Part shown: positions 25,433 to 33,812 of the stretch, piece by piece
How the letters are laid out: the number at the start of each line of letters is the position of its first letter
Position numbering within the stretch: the first letter of the stretch is position 1
Source: Legionellaceae bacterium
GTDB taxonomy: Bacteria > Pseudomonadota > Gammaproteobacteria > Legionellales > Legionellaceae
Assembly (NCBI GenBank): GCA_018061965.1
Contig: JAGOTG010000014.1
Span: 1 to 64,000, forward strand
Direction: 5' to 3'
Length of the DNA: 64,000 nucleotides
The notes under the pieces: generated by a model
Seen by the model: only the letters and a program-made list of their open reading frames with translations
Databases searched by the model: none
Told to the model about the DNA's origin: nothing
Translations under genes and position numbers: made by a program

Positions 25433-25758
25433 CCTTAGGATTTTTTGTTTTAGCTGTTTTCTTCGGATTTATTGTTTTTATTCAATTACTCTGTGATCGA
25501 CCCAGTTTCAAACCCGCTGTCATTATTCATGGATTAGTTGCGGTTCTTGGACTCACTTGCTTGGTAACGTATGCGATTCAGCACGTAGGCTCCAAACCAT
25601 GGTGGAGTATAGGCATCCTTATTCTAGCCGCGATGGGTGGATTAACTTTACTCAGTTTTGATTTACGCAAAAAACCGACTCCCAAATTACTACTCATTTT
25701 ACATCCATTGGCTGCTTTGGCAGGTTTGGGGTTTTTGATTTATTACCTGATATATTAA
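25411..25758 (+). CDS. Small membrane protein, four predicted helices
   Basis: A 115-residue hydrophobic protein with four membrane helices (ALGFFVLAVFFGFIVFIQLL, AVIIHGLVAVLGLTCLVTYAI, IGILILAAMGGLTLL, LLLILHPLAALAGLGFLIYYLI). Each histidine-containing helix start (IIHGL, ILHPL) hints at an internal repeat. The ATG at 25411 has GGGAG ten bases upstream and sits inside the end of addA; an in-frame GTG at 25396 is less likely. Function unknown. Confidence 0.7.
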   Translation: MHNTMYLALGFFVLAVFFGFIVFIQLLCDRPSFKPAVIIHGLVAVLGLTCLVTYAIQHVGSKPWWSIGILILAAMGGLTLLSFDLRKKPTPKLLLILHPLAALAGLGFLIYYLIY

Positions 25759-25829
25759 GGTCTGTTAGTAATGACACACACAGCTGTATACTAATACATT
25801 CTCATATCTAAGCGCTAAGGAGCAGCTCT

Positions 25830-27077
25830 ATGATTGTAGCAAAACGGAATTCGCTTAATAAAGTATTATACTTATCTCTCACAGCAGCTGCTGTGCTTCT
25901 ACAAACGCATAATGTTCACTCTGAAACCTGCACAGGGACGCTCACATTTAATGGTTCCGATAAATGTGGAACTAACTACATCGTTGCGGGGTCTTACTTT
26001 ACTCAATGCTCGTCTGGCAGGAATTGTACCCTCTCTCCAGCTGCTCCGACCTGCACGGGAACGCTACTGGAAGGACTTTCAGACGGCGATAATCGTGCCT
26101 ACCCAACCTGTTTAGACCCATTCGTTGGTAATTATATTTGTAATATTTTAGGCGCCTGTTTTCAACTGACCAATGCAGACTCTGGTTGTGTCGGCACGTA
26201 TTGTATAGCACCCACGACTACAAAAGGTAATAGTGGATCTGGATCAGGTGGTTCCTCAACCCCCAGTAAACCGTCTGGCGGAGGAAGTTCAACCGGTGGT
26301 GGCGGCTCCTCCAGTGGCGGCGGCTCCTCCAGTGGCGGCGGCTCCTCCAGTGGCGGCGGCTCTTCCAGTGGCAGCGGCTTTTCCGGTGGCGACCGCTCTT
26401 CCAGTGGCGGCGGCTCTTCCAGTGGCAGCGGCTTTTCCGGTGGCGACCGCTCTTCCAGTGGCGGCGGCTTTTCCGGTGGCGACCGCTCTTCCAGTGGCGA
26501 CCGCTCTTCCAGTGGCGACCGCTCTTCCAGTGGCGGCGGCTTTTCCGGTGGCGACCGCTCCTCCAGTGGCGGCGGCTTTTCCGGTGGCGACCGCTCCTCC
26601 AGTGGCGGACGCTCTTCCAGTGGCGGCGGCTTTTCCGGTGGCGACCGCTCTTCCAGTGGCGGCGGCTCTTCCGGTGGCGACCGCTCTTCCAGTGGCGGCG
26701 GCTTTTCCGGTGGCGACCGCTCTTCCAGTGGCGGCGGCTCTTCCGGTGGCGACCGCTCTTCCAGTGGCGGCGGCTCTTCCGGTGGCGACCGCTCTTCCAG
26801 TGGTGGCGGCTCTTCCGGTGGCGACCGCTCTTCCAGTGGCGGCGGCTTTTCCGGTGGCAGTGGCTCTTCAGGTGGCAATTTACCAGGAACAGGGACCTCT
26901 ATAGGGTCAGATCCAAATAGACCTAGCTGTAGCGGCAGCCAGTCAACTCGGTCCAATAACCAATCAACTCACCGCAGATCCTATAGCAAACCAGATAAAC
27001 AGGATGGACTCTTGGAGCGCAATGGACCCTTTGGCGATGGACCCAAGAGCCCCTTTGGGAGCCGGTCAAGTCAATGA
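25830..27077 (+). CDS. Exported Ser/Gly/Arg-Asp tandem-repeat protein
   Basis: A 415-residue protein with a signal peptide (leader to about VHS-E), a cysteine-rich N-terminal part (ten or more Cys in residues 32-130, including two TCTGTL segments) and then about 190 residues of near-perfect repeats of SSSGGG, FSGGDR and SSGGDR. The C-terminus is basic and Ser/Asn-rich. Start supported by AAGGAGCAGCTCT. The repeat part should be disordered and could act as a flexible surface stalk. No family recognised. Confidence 0.75.
   Translation: MIVAKRNSLNKVLYLSLTAAAVLLQTHNVHSETCTGTLTFNGSDKCGTNYIVAGSYFTQCSSGRNCTLSPAAPTCTGTLLEGLSDGDNRAYPTCLDPFVGNYICNILGACFQLTNADSGCVGTYCIAPTTTKGNSGSGSGGSSTPSKPSGGGSSTGGGGSSSGGGSSSGGGSSSGGGSSSGSGFSGGDRSSSGGGSSSGSGFSGGDRSSSGGGFSGGDRSSSGDRSSSGDRSSSGGGFSGGDRSSSGGGFSGGDRSSSGGRSSSGGGFSGGDRSSSGGGSSGGDRSSSGGGFSGGDRSSSGGGSSGGDRSSSGGGSSGGDRSSSGGGSSGGDRSSSGGGFSGGSGSSGGNLPGTGTSIGSDPNRPSCSGSQSTRSNNQSTHRRSYSKPDKQDGLLERNGPFGDGPKSPFGSRSSQ
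26300..26866 (+). repeat. GC-rich 18/36-bp tandem repeats inside the Ser/Gly gene
   Basis: About 30 units built from GGCGGCGGCTCTTCC, GGTGGCGACCGC and TCTTCCAGT, in 18- and 36-bp higher-order arrangements. Unit lengths are multiples of three, so copy-number change keeps the frame. GC content is far above the neighbouring DNA. Confidence 0.9.
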
Positions 27078-27089
27078 AGCGGAGTCCTG

Positions 27090-27212
27090 CATAACCCGCG
27101 CCTTTTGTTTGATTGCGGCGTTACAAACGTTTCTGCGGTGCTCATTTACTTATGTAAACTTCGCTCCTAGAAACGTTTGTGCCTTGCACTAAAGCAAAAT
27201 TCACGGGTTATA
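27090..27212. repeat. About 123-bp palindromic intergenic element
   Basis: Outer arms CATAACCCGCGCCTTTTGTTT and AAAGCAAAATTCACGGGTTATAC are imperfectly complementary. Perfect 12-bp inner arms ACAAACGTTTCT / AGAAACGTTTGT (27123-27134, 27169-27180) surround a centre containing CATTTACTTATGTAAAC. It is unrelated in sequence to the 163-bp family. It lies between convergent genes. Confidence 0.7.
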
Positions 27213-27264
27213 CAAGAAGTCTATTATATAATTTGCAGTAGTCTGATATTATTATGACAGGTTT

Positions 27265-27738
27265 TTAGACTGTAGCCTTAAGATGCTTGAGTTCAGGCGC
27301 TTGATATACCACTGCTTTGACTGCTTCACCAGGTATGGAATATGAGCAAACAGGCACCACAACATCTTTGAACACTTTGTACATATAAGGGGCTTCAGAA
27401 TCTAATTGCAGTTGATCCAATGCCGCTTGCACAGTAGTTTTTTCATTTTCATCACCGGGATACTCAGTAACACCGGACAGAATAAAAAATAGTTTGCCAT
27501 ACCCACCAAACGTCATATCATCATCGCCAAACCTTCTGCGCTGCAATACACTCACTGTCATACGACCATTTTGTTGATCAAATGCAGTAGGATGACTTTC
27601 TGTATAATCACCATCAAATTTTTTCAACATATCCGGACTTGGGCAAACCGTCATGACCGTCGACGAAAACGCAGATTGTGCCGCCAATGCAATACCAACC
27701 GTTAGTATCGCTCGTTTAATTGAGAATTTACAAAACAC
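27265..27738 (-). CDS. Hypothetical exported protein
   Basis: A 157-residue protein. The start is taken as GTG 27738 because it has a perfect AAAGGAG site five bases upstream and opens directly into a signal peptide (KRAILTVGIALAAQSAFSS). The frame is open to 27801, but the added residues lack a ribosome-binding site. Two cysteines flank the mature protein (VCPSPDM and VVPVCSYS). No catalytic motif or known domain is seen. Confidence 0.65.
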   Translation of the reverse strand: MFCKFSIKRAILTVGIALAAQSAFSSTVMTVCPSPDMLKKFDGDYTESHPTAFDQQNGRMTVSVLQRRRFGDDDMTFGGYGKLFFILSGVTEYPGDENEKTTVQAALDQLQLDSEAPYMYKVFKDVVVPVCSYSIPGEAVKAVVYQAPELKHLKATV

Positions 27739-27804
27739 GTCAACTCCTTTAAAAAAAACAGATAGTAACATAAGTAACCATTTTTTGGAAATTCTCCACA
27801 TTCA

Positions 27805-27999
27805 GGGCCTTGGCTCAACGAAGCTTTGTTGTTGGGCCAATGGCACTTCCGAAAAGTGTCTTTAATTAAATCAATAAATGCAACTCATTGATTTATAGCT
27901 ATACATGTAGGTTGGGCCTTGGCCCAACAATTCACGCATTGCGGCATTACTTTTTAATTGAAGCGCTACGCTTTGCTGTTGGGCCAAGGCCCAACCTAC
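27805..27999. repeat. GGTTGGGCC palindromic repeats
   Basis: A partial copy (27805-27844, GGGCCTTGGCTCAACG...GTTGGGCC) is followed by a full element (27907-27999) whose ends are GTAGGTTGGGCC and GGCCCAACCTAC, each end itself containing a small GGGCCTTGGCCC-type palindrome. Same family as 4494-4548, 52751-52816 and 59076-59100. Confidence 0.8.
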
Positions 28000-28017
28000 A
28001 TTAAAATTAGCCTTGAC

Positions 28018-28674
28018 CTACTCATTACCCATCAAATCATGGATTGTTTTACGAATACTCTTAGCCTCCGAAGAGGAATCCGGAACCAGAATCAATAGCC
28101 TGCGCCAGTATGTCAAAGCTTCTTGCTTAGCATGTCTATGTTGCGCTTCAATAGCTAACATTAACAACGCATCCGCTTGCTGAGGATGCGCTACCAAAGT
28201 CGCTGTTAGAATTTTCCTGGCTAATGCAGCATCTTTAGGATTCTGTCTGGCAAATAAACTCTGGGCAAAGTTCACTGCAATCAACTCATCCTGCGGTTTT
28301 AATTTGTAAGCCTTGCCTAAAGCGTGATGCGATTTTTCCCAAAGATGCTGACTCGCATAAAGACGTCCTAATAAATACCACCCGCGCGCCGAACTGGGAT
28401 CAGCAGCCAAATGCTTTTGCAGTTTTTCAATCAAAATTTCTGGGCTTTTGATCGTAGGCAACAATGCCTCGGCTGCACGTTGTCGGTCATTGCGTTGTAT
28501 AAAATCTGATTGCGCTTGCCATGCGCCCCAATACCAATAGCCCAAGCCCGCGGCACCCAATAATAACGGTGTCACCATCCAAACATACCTCTGTTTACGC
28601 AAAGGCCACAATGCCATAACAAGAGCCGATCCTGATACCAAAACGAGGACACTGATACTTATCCAATTAATCAT
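28018..28674 (-). CDS. ccmI: Cytochrome c biogenesis TPR protein CcmI (CycH)
   Basis: A 218-residue membrane-anchored TPR protein. Two N-terminal membrane segments are followed by tetratricopeptide sequence (SARGWYLLGRLYASQHLWEKSHHALGKAYKLKP...). CcmI holds apocytochrome c for haem attachment by the CcmF/CcmH complex. It corresponds to the C-terminal domain of E. coli CcmH and is last in the operon, overlapping ccmH by eight bases. Confidence 0.85.
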   Translation of the reverse strand: MINWISISVLVLVSGSALVMALWPLRKQRYVWMVTPLLLGAAGLGYWYWGAWQAQSDFIQRNDRQRAAEALLPTIKSPEILIEKLQKHLAADPSSARGWYLLGRLYASQHLWEKSHHALGKAYKLKPQDELIAVNFAQSLFARQNPKDAALARKILTATLVAHPQQADALLMLAIEAQHRHAKQEALTYWRRLLILVPDSSSEAKSIRKTIHDLMGNE

Positions 28675-29065
28675 GTTGCACGCGCCGAATGCAAGTCATG
28701 GCAAATATCCCCAATCCAATCAATAGCAATAACGCAGGCCCCAACCACAAGACACTGGTCAGTAATTTTATAGGCGGCTTAAATACAATAAAATCCCCAT
28801 ACCGTGCGGTTAAATGTTGAATGATATCCTGATCGCTCTGATGCGCTAATACCATGCGATACACTTCTCCACGCAAATCTGCGGCTAATTCAGCATGAGA
28901 ATCAGCTAAATCTTGATTTTGACAAACTGGACAACGTAAATCATGCAATAAAGCCTGAAATTGCGCTTGCTGTGCTGGATGATCAAAGGGATAACGAGCG
29001 CTCGCGCCCGCCCACACCCCAGTACATAGTAATAACGCGCACAGAGTCAGAAATAAACGTGACAT
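28667..29065 (-). CDS. ccmH: Cytochrome c-type biogenesis thiol protein CcmH
   Basis: A 132-residue exported membrane protein with signal peptide, the apocytochrome-reducing motif LRCPVCQNQ (CxxC) and one C-terminal helix (SVLWLGPALLLLIGLGIF). It keeps the haem-binding cysteines of apocytochrome c reduced in the periplasm. It is the short CcmH/CcmL form, without the TPR domain, which is encoded separately. Confidence 0.92.
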   Translation of the reverse strand: MSRLFLTLCALLLCTGVWAGASARYPFDHPAQQAQFQALLHDLRCPVCQNQDLADSHAELAADLRGEVYRMVLAHQSDQDIIQHLTARYGDFIVFKPPIKLLTSVLWLGPALLLLIGLGIFAMTCIRRVQHD

Positions 29066-29084
29066 AAAATTTTAAACCCCAACC

Positions 29085-29603
29085 TTACATTAACAATGCC
29101 AAAAACTCTCTCTGCCACACTTCAGCGGTTAACGACCCCGCATAACGATGCAGAATCTTGCCTTGCCTATCAAGCAAATAAGTCTCAGGCGCACCATAGA
29201 CGCCCAGATCCAATGCCAATTTACCTTTTCTGTCTACGCCAATTGCTTGATATGGATTACCCCAATCAACCAGCCATTGCTGGGCTTTGGCAGGATCGTC
29301 CTTATAATTTAATCCATATAATCGGATCCCTTTTTGTTGGGCCAATATCAGTAAAAACGCTTGTTCCTCTCGACACGCGTCACACCAACTGGCCCATACC
29401 ACCAATACACTCCTATGATTCCTAAGTAAATCAGGTGTAAACCGCTGCGAACTTCCCCCTAATAACATGGGTAAATCAAAATTTGGTAACGCTTGCCCGA
29501 TTTTAGGTGTGGGTAATTTTTGTGGATCCAACGCTAAGCCATACCAAAAAAATGTTGCCAATACACAAAATATTGCTACTGGTAGCAGTCGGATGATTTT
29601 CAT
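29085..29603 (-). CDS. ccmG: Thiol:disulfide interchange protein CcmG (DsbE)
   Basis: A 172-residue membrane-tethered thioredoxin-fold protein with active site WASWCDACREE and the typical GAPETYLLDRQG (cis-Pro loop). It delivers reducing power to CcmH and apocytochrome c. Its start overlaps the ccmF stop (29600-29603). Confidence 0.93.
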   Translation of the reverse strand: MKIIRLLPVAIFCVLATFFWYGLALDPQKLPTPKIGQALPNFDLPMLLGGSSQRFTPDLLRNHRSVLVVWASWCDACREEQAFLLILAQQKGIRLYGLNYKDDPAKAQQWLVDWGNPYQAIGVDRKGKLALDLGVYGAPETYLLDRQGKILHRYAGSLTAEVWQREFLALLM

Positions 29604-31525
29604 ACCACATCCTTACGATAGAACCGACGGTCACTGAGCCCACAACAGCCACCCAGAAACATCATCAGTCCTCCTGCCCAAATCCAGCGTACAAAAGGCT
29701 TGTAATAGAGACGAATCGACCAAGCTGTTGCATCCAAAGGTTCACCCATCGCAATATAAATATCGCGCACAGGATTCACATCAATCGCCGATTCGGTCAT
29801 CGGCATTTTACCCACATCATAAATGCGCTTCTCAGGATAAATCGTAGTCTGATGTTGGTCCTGCGTAATCAAAAAGCTACTGCGCGTGCCATGATAATTA
29901 GGTCCCTTAATCGGTGCTTCTTGCAAGAATTGAATGTCATATCCAGCAAACAAGGTGTGTTCACCTGGGGTCATTTTTAAGTCGTCCTCTATGCCATAAC
30001 TATTTGAAATAATAATCCCCAAAGCTGTGACTGAAAATCCTAAATGGGCTATCACCATCCCCAAAAATGCACCGTTTATTTTTTTACCCGTTTTGCTAAG
30101 AATCAGGCGTTGCCGTACTCTTTCTAGCGTAGAGAAAATGACCCAAGTCGCTAAAACCGCACCCAAACACGTCATGGGATACAGGGGGTAATGCACGCTG
30201 ACCAGGCACAATAAAGGACAAATTATACCTAAGCCAAACACCCAGCCTAATTTGCGCAAGACCCCTGAAAAGCTATCTCGCTGCCAATTCACATGCAATC
30301 CCAAAGCCATCAAAAGCAACAATGGAATACTCAATGCAGTAAATACTTGGTTGAAATAAGGCGCTCCTACCGACAATTTACCCAGACCTAGCCCATCAAT
30401 CACTAAGGGATACACCGTCCCTAATAATACCGTTAACATCATGACCACTAAGAAGACATTGTTGAGTAACATCGCAGATTCACGTGATACCCAATCCGGC
30501 AAACTGTGTTGCACTACTGTTTGCGCTCGCCAGGCAAAGAGAAGCAACGAACCCCCAATCACCACGCCTAAAAAAATCAAAATATACAAGCCACGCAAAG
30601 GATCAACTGCAAACGCGTGGACGGAGGTCAACACACCAGAACGGACTAAAAAAGTCCCCACCAAACTCAAAGAAAAACCCGTGATGGCTAATAGCAACGT
30701 CCACGCTACAAATTGATTGCGTTTTTCCACCAAAATCAAGGCGTGAATCAAAGCAGTTCCTACCAACCAAGGCATAAACGACGCATTTTCAACGGGATCC
30801 CAAAACCACCAGCCTCCCCAGCCTAACTCTCGGTACGCCCACCAACTTCCCAAAGTAATACCCAAGGTCAAGCAGCACCACGCAGCCATCGTCCACGGTC
30901 TTAAACTCTTGGCCCATTTCGTTTCCAAGCGACCCAACCATAATACGGCTATCGCAAATGCAAACGCGACCGCAAATCCGACATAGCCCATATACAACAT
31001 AGGAGGATGAAATAAAAACCCAATATCTTGCAATAAAGGATTCAAATCACGACCTTCCGTCTGCGTAAGCACGAATTGGCGCACAAACGGATTAGAGGTC
31101 ATTAAGATGAATACAATAAATCCAGCGCTCAATGCCCCAAGAACGACCAAGACCCTAACCCGAATATCTCTATCTAAATGTGGCGAAGCCCATGCGACTG
31201 CGCTAGTCCAGAACGCGAGGATCAGCACCCACAATAACATCGATCCTTCGTGCCCACCCCAGACAGCACACAATTTATAAAACCAGGGTAAATGGAGGCT
31301 TGAATTGGCTAAAACATACACAACAGTAAAATCATTTTGTAAAAAACACCCACACAAACACCCATACGCCAATCCAATAAAAATTAATTGGCCTGTGACA
31401 TACGTCGTTGCGGCATTCATCCAAGTCGCATTTTTTGTGTAAATCCCACATATGGGAACCAGCACTACTAGCAAAGAAAACAGCAATGCCAAGACCAATG
31501 CATAGACACCTAATTCAGCCATCAT
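29600..31525 (-). CDS. ccmF: Haem lyase subunit CcmF
   Basis: A 641-residue polytopic membrane protein with the WWD haem-handling domain (WGGWWFWDPVENASFMPWL) and the early segment WGGHEGSMLLWVL. It attaches haem from holo-CcmE to apocytochrome c. Length is as usual for CcmF. Four-base overlaps with ccmE and ccmG show tight coupling. Confidence 0.96.
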   Translation of the reverse strand: MMAELGVYALVLALLFSLLVVLVPICGIYTKNATWMNAATTYVTGQLIFIGLAYGCLCGCFLQNDFTVVYVLANSSLHLPWFYKLCAVWGGHEGSMLLWVLILAFWTSAVAWASPHLDRDIRVRVLVVLGALSAGFIVFILMTSNPFVRQFVLTQTEGRDLNPLLQDIGFLFHPPMLYMGYVGFAVAFAFAIAVLWLGRLETKWAKSLRPWTMAAWCCLTLGITLGSWWAYRELGWGGWWFWDPVENASFMPWLVGTALIHALILVEKRNQFVAWTLLLAITGFSLSLVGTFLVRSGVLTSVHAFAVDPLRGLYILIFLGVVIGGSLLLFAWRAQTVVQHSLPDWVSRESAMLLNNVFLVVMMLTVLLGTVYPLVIDGLGLGKLSVGAPYFNQVFTALSIPLLLLMALGLHVNWQRDSFSGVLRKLGWVFGLGIICPLLCLVSVHYPLYPMTCLGAVLATWVIFSTLERVRQRLILSKTGKKINGAFLGMVIAHLGFSVTALGIIISNSYGIEDDLKMTPGEHTLFAGYDIQFLQEAPIKGPNYHGTRSSFLITQDQHQTTIYPEKRIYDVGKMPMTESAIDVNPVRDIYIAMGEPLDATAWSIRLYYKPFVRWIWAGGLMMFLGGCCGLSDRRFYRKDVV

Positions 31526-32061
31526 GATGTCAGTTTCTCAGCTACAACAGAGCGAGCGCCCTGGATCCCGCGGTCAAGCCGCGGGACGTCGGCAAGAGAA
31601 TTATGTGACAATCGAGTAGGCAGGGAGATCTTTTCCAAAAGTTTAGGTTGCAGACTAGCCTTCACTTCCGGAGGCATATAATTTTCATCATGTTTGGCCA
31701 AAACCTGAGTGGCTTGAAAAGAGAGATCATCTTGTAGAGTACCTTGCGCAATCACCCCTTGTTCTTCACGAAACAAATCTGGCAAAACACCTTGGTATTT
31801 GATTGTCACAGTTTGTGCGTAATCAGTGAGTTTAAATTGAACATCCAAACTATTAGGATCGCGTTGAATAGAGCCTTTTACCACCACTCCCCCTACTCGA
31901 ATCGAATTCAATGTCGGTACGGAACCGGCCACAATTTGGGATGGCGTAAAAAATAAACTGATATTTTGGCGCAAAGCATACAGTACCAAACCAGCAGCCA
32001 GCGCTATTAGTAAGAGTATCCCTATAATCACAGCAAGTTTACGTCGTCGAAGTGGATGCAT
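31522..32061 (-). CDS. ccmE: Haem chaperone CcmE, with unusual C-terminal tail
   Basis: A 179-residue periplasmic haem chaperone anchored by one N-terminal helix (LRRRKLAVIIGILLLIALAAG). It has the covalent haem-binding histidine in VLAKHDENYMPPEV. The ATG at 32061 (MHPLRRRK) matches the family start; an ATG at 32082 would overlap ccmD. The last 20-30 residues, including PRLDRGIQGARSVV, are encoded by a palindromic repeat (31566-31586 and flanks) and are not part of the family fold; the protein is about 20 residues longer than E. coli CcmE. Confidence 0.92.
   Translation of the reverse strand: MHPLRRRKLAVIIGILLLIALAAGLVLYALRQNISLFFTPSQIVAGSVPTLNSIRVGGVVVKGSIQRDPNSLDVQFKLTDYAQTVTIKYQGVLPDLFREEQGVIAQGTLQDDLSFQATQVLAKHDENYMPPEVKASLQPKLLEKISLPTRLSHNSLADVPRLDRGIQGARSVVAEKLTS
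31566..31586. repeat. Palindromic repeat inside the 3' end of ccmE
   Basis: TCCCGCGG / CCGCGGGA arms around TCAAG, within the common bacterial repeat CTGGATCCCGCGGTCAAG... It is read in frame as LDRGIQ at the CcmE C-terminus. Degenerate relatives are near 43720-43750. Confidence 0.75.
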
Positions 32062-32063
32062 GC

Positions 32064-32216
32064 CTATTGGCCATTGAACCATTGATTAAGACGCTGAAAA
32101 ACTTGTTTGGAGCGAGCCCACGCACAATAAGCATTATAAAATAACACGCCCAATACCAAAGAATAGGCCGACCAAATATACCCCCCATACCCATGCATTA
32201 CCCACCACTGACTCAT
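32064..32216 (-). CDS. ccmD: Haem exporter accessory protein CcmD
   Basis: A 50-residue single-helix protein (MSQWWVMHGYGGYIWSAYSL, then VLGVLFYNAYCAW). The MHGYGGYIWSAY pattern is typical of CcmD, which links CcmE to the CcmABC complex. The ATG at 32216 has an AAGGAAAAAA site; the frame is open to 32255, but that would overlap ccmC. Confidence 0.88.
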   Translation of the reverse strand: MSQWWVMHGYGGYIWSAYSLVLGVLFYNAYCAWARSKQVFQRLNQWFNGQ

Positions 32217-32227
32217 AATTTTTTCCT

Positions 32228-32962
32228 TTATTTCTTCAATAACGCTTTGACCCAAGCTTGCTTATGTTCGCGCCACAACAATTCGGAGCGGGCTTTATAC
32301 AAAATCAACCACAAGCTATACAACCCCACCCCGATTAAAATCAACAACAAGGGATATAGCATGCTGGTATGAATCTTAGGTTTAGAAAACACGAATAACG
32401 TTGAGCCTTGATGCAACGTTGACCACCAATATACTGAATAATGAATAATCGGCAGATCCACCAAACCCACCAAAGTCAAAATTGCCGCCATGCGATCCGC
32501 ACGTTCGGTATTATGATAGGCATAAGAAATGGCCAAAATTCCAATATATAAAAACAGTAAAATCAATTCTGAGGTCAGACGCGCATCCCAAACCCACCAA
32601 GTACCCCACATGGGTTTTCCCCATAAGCTACCAGTAACCAAGGCTAAAAATGCCAACCATGCACCCATTTGTGCACTCAACACTAAGAGCAAACCTGCCA
32701 CTTTGATGCGCCAGACTAACAATAAAATAGCCAACACACCCATCCCAAAATAGATACCCATTGACCAAACCGCACAAGGCACATGAACATAAATCAAGCG
32801 AAACGCGTCACCCTGTTGATAATCCTGTGGCGCGAAGAATAAGCCCCAAACCACACCAATTGCTAAAAACACAATCATAAAAAGCGCTAACCAACCATGC
32901 CAACGCGCAGTTAGCTCATAAAAACGTTTGGGAGCAGCTATTTGTGCCAATACTTTCCACAT
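32228..32962 (-). CDS. ccmC: Haem exporter protein CcmC
   Basis: A 244-residue protein with six membrane helices and the WWD motif region MWGTWWVWDARLTSELIL. It loads haem onto CcmE. The periplasmic histidines expected for haem ligation are in IYVHVPCAVW and PIIHYSVYWWSTLHQG. A 181-bp gap separates it from ccmB and shows no gene. Confidence 0.95.
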   Translation of the reverse strand: MWKVLAQIAAPKRFYELTARWHGWLALFMIVFLAIGVVWGLFFAPQDYQQGDAFRLIYVHVPCAVWSMGIYFGMGVLAILLLVWRIKVAGLLLVLSAQMGAWLAFLALVTGSLWGKPMWGTWWVWDARLTSELILLFLYIGILAISYAYHNTERADRMAAILTLVGLVDLPIIHYSVYWWSTLHQGSTLFVFSKPKIHTSMLYPLLLILIGVGLYSLWLILYKARSELLWREHKQAWVKALLKK

Positions 32963-33143
32963 AGAAAATAATCAGAGCAATTGAGGGGTGAGAGATTTTA
33001 CCATGTCTTTGTACATAGAACAAAGGTCTAGGCAGCTGTATCATGTGACCGCATCTTATGATTAATATCTGAACAGACCATCCGAGCCAATGATAGGAAC
33101 GCCTCCTCCACACGAATGGGTTGGGAAAGAGTCCTTATTAACT

Positions 33144-33812
33144 CTAAGGCCTCATAACAGCCGCTATCGCAACAGGAATCGTCGCCAAACTGAGACAGGA
33201 CAAAGCAGCCAAATAGGCCAAATATGCACTCACAGGCAAAGTAGCCATGGCTGCAGTCGTAGTAGCTGCGCCTAAAATCAAAATCGGCAGAAGCAACGGC
33301 AACACCACTAAACCCATTAAAACACCTTTTTGCGGCAAGACAGTGCTATAAGCCGCTGCCAATGCCGATAATAAAATAATCGGCAAGGTGCCACAGAGTA
33401 AGCTTTCAGCTAAGGCCAATGCCGCATATACGGGCATATGAAATAACAATGCAACTATTGGGATTAATCCCAATAAAGGGACCAACGTGAGCCCCCAATG
33501 CACAAACACTTTTGCGCAGATCATAACCGGCAACGGTTGCCCAGAGACTAACCATAACTCGATGGCCCCCTCATCATAATCCACTTGAAATAAACGCTCA
33601 GCCGCTAATAAATTAGCCAGTAATAGTGCAACCCAAACCAGCCCCGGCACAATGATCCGATCCAATTGCGGATCGGCAGGTATGGTCATTGGAAAGAATA
33701 ATAAAATCATCGCAAAAAACAATAAGGAATTAACCCAAGATTTCTTTTGACGAATTTGCAGTGTCCATTCCCGGCGCATTTGTTGCCACAACAGTTGAGT
33801 CAGCGTTCTCAT
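33144..33812 (-). CDS. ccmB: Haem exporter protein CcmB
   Basis: A 222-residue ABC-type membrane subunit with six helices. Family sequence includes FFPMTIPADP and PGLVWVALLLANLLAAERLFQ-DYDEGAIE. It pairs with the ATPase CcmA to release holo-CcmE. The ATG at 33812 overlaps the ccmA stop (ATGA); the frame runs to 33845, but those residues lie inside ccmA. Confidence 0.94.
   Translation of the reverse strand: MRTLTQLLWQQMRREWTLQIRQKKSWVNSLLFFAMILLFFPMTIPADPQLDRIIVPGLVWVALLLANLLAAERLFQVDYDEGAIELWLVSGQPLPVMICAKVFVHWGLTLVPLLGLIPIVALLFHMPVYAALALAESLLCGTLPIILLSALAAAYSTVLPQKGVLMGLVVLPLLLPILILGAATTTAAMATLPVSAYLAYLAALSCLSLATIPVAIAAVMRP

Noticed and set aside
26233-26904. Second plus-strand ORF (Ala/Val/Pro repeats)
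   Set aside because: Same cause: a shadow of the tandem repeat, entirely inside the real gene.
26162-26956. Long minus-strand ORF with Pro/Glu/Arg repeats opposite the Ser/Gly gene
   Set aside because: Its openness follows from the 18/36-bp repeat composition; it has no leader or clear ribosome-binding site, and the plus-strand frame has both.
32963-33143. Possible missing gene in the ccmC-ccmB gap
   Set aside because: All ccm genes are accounted for and no reading frame with a start signal or family pattern is present.
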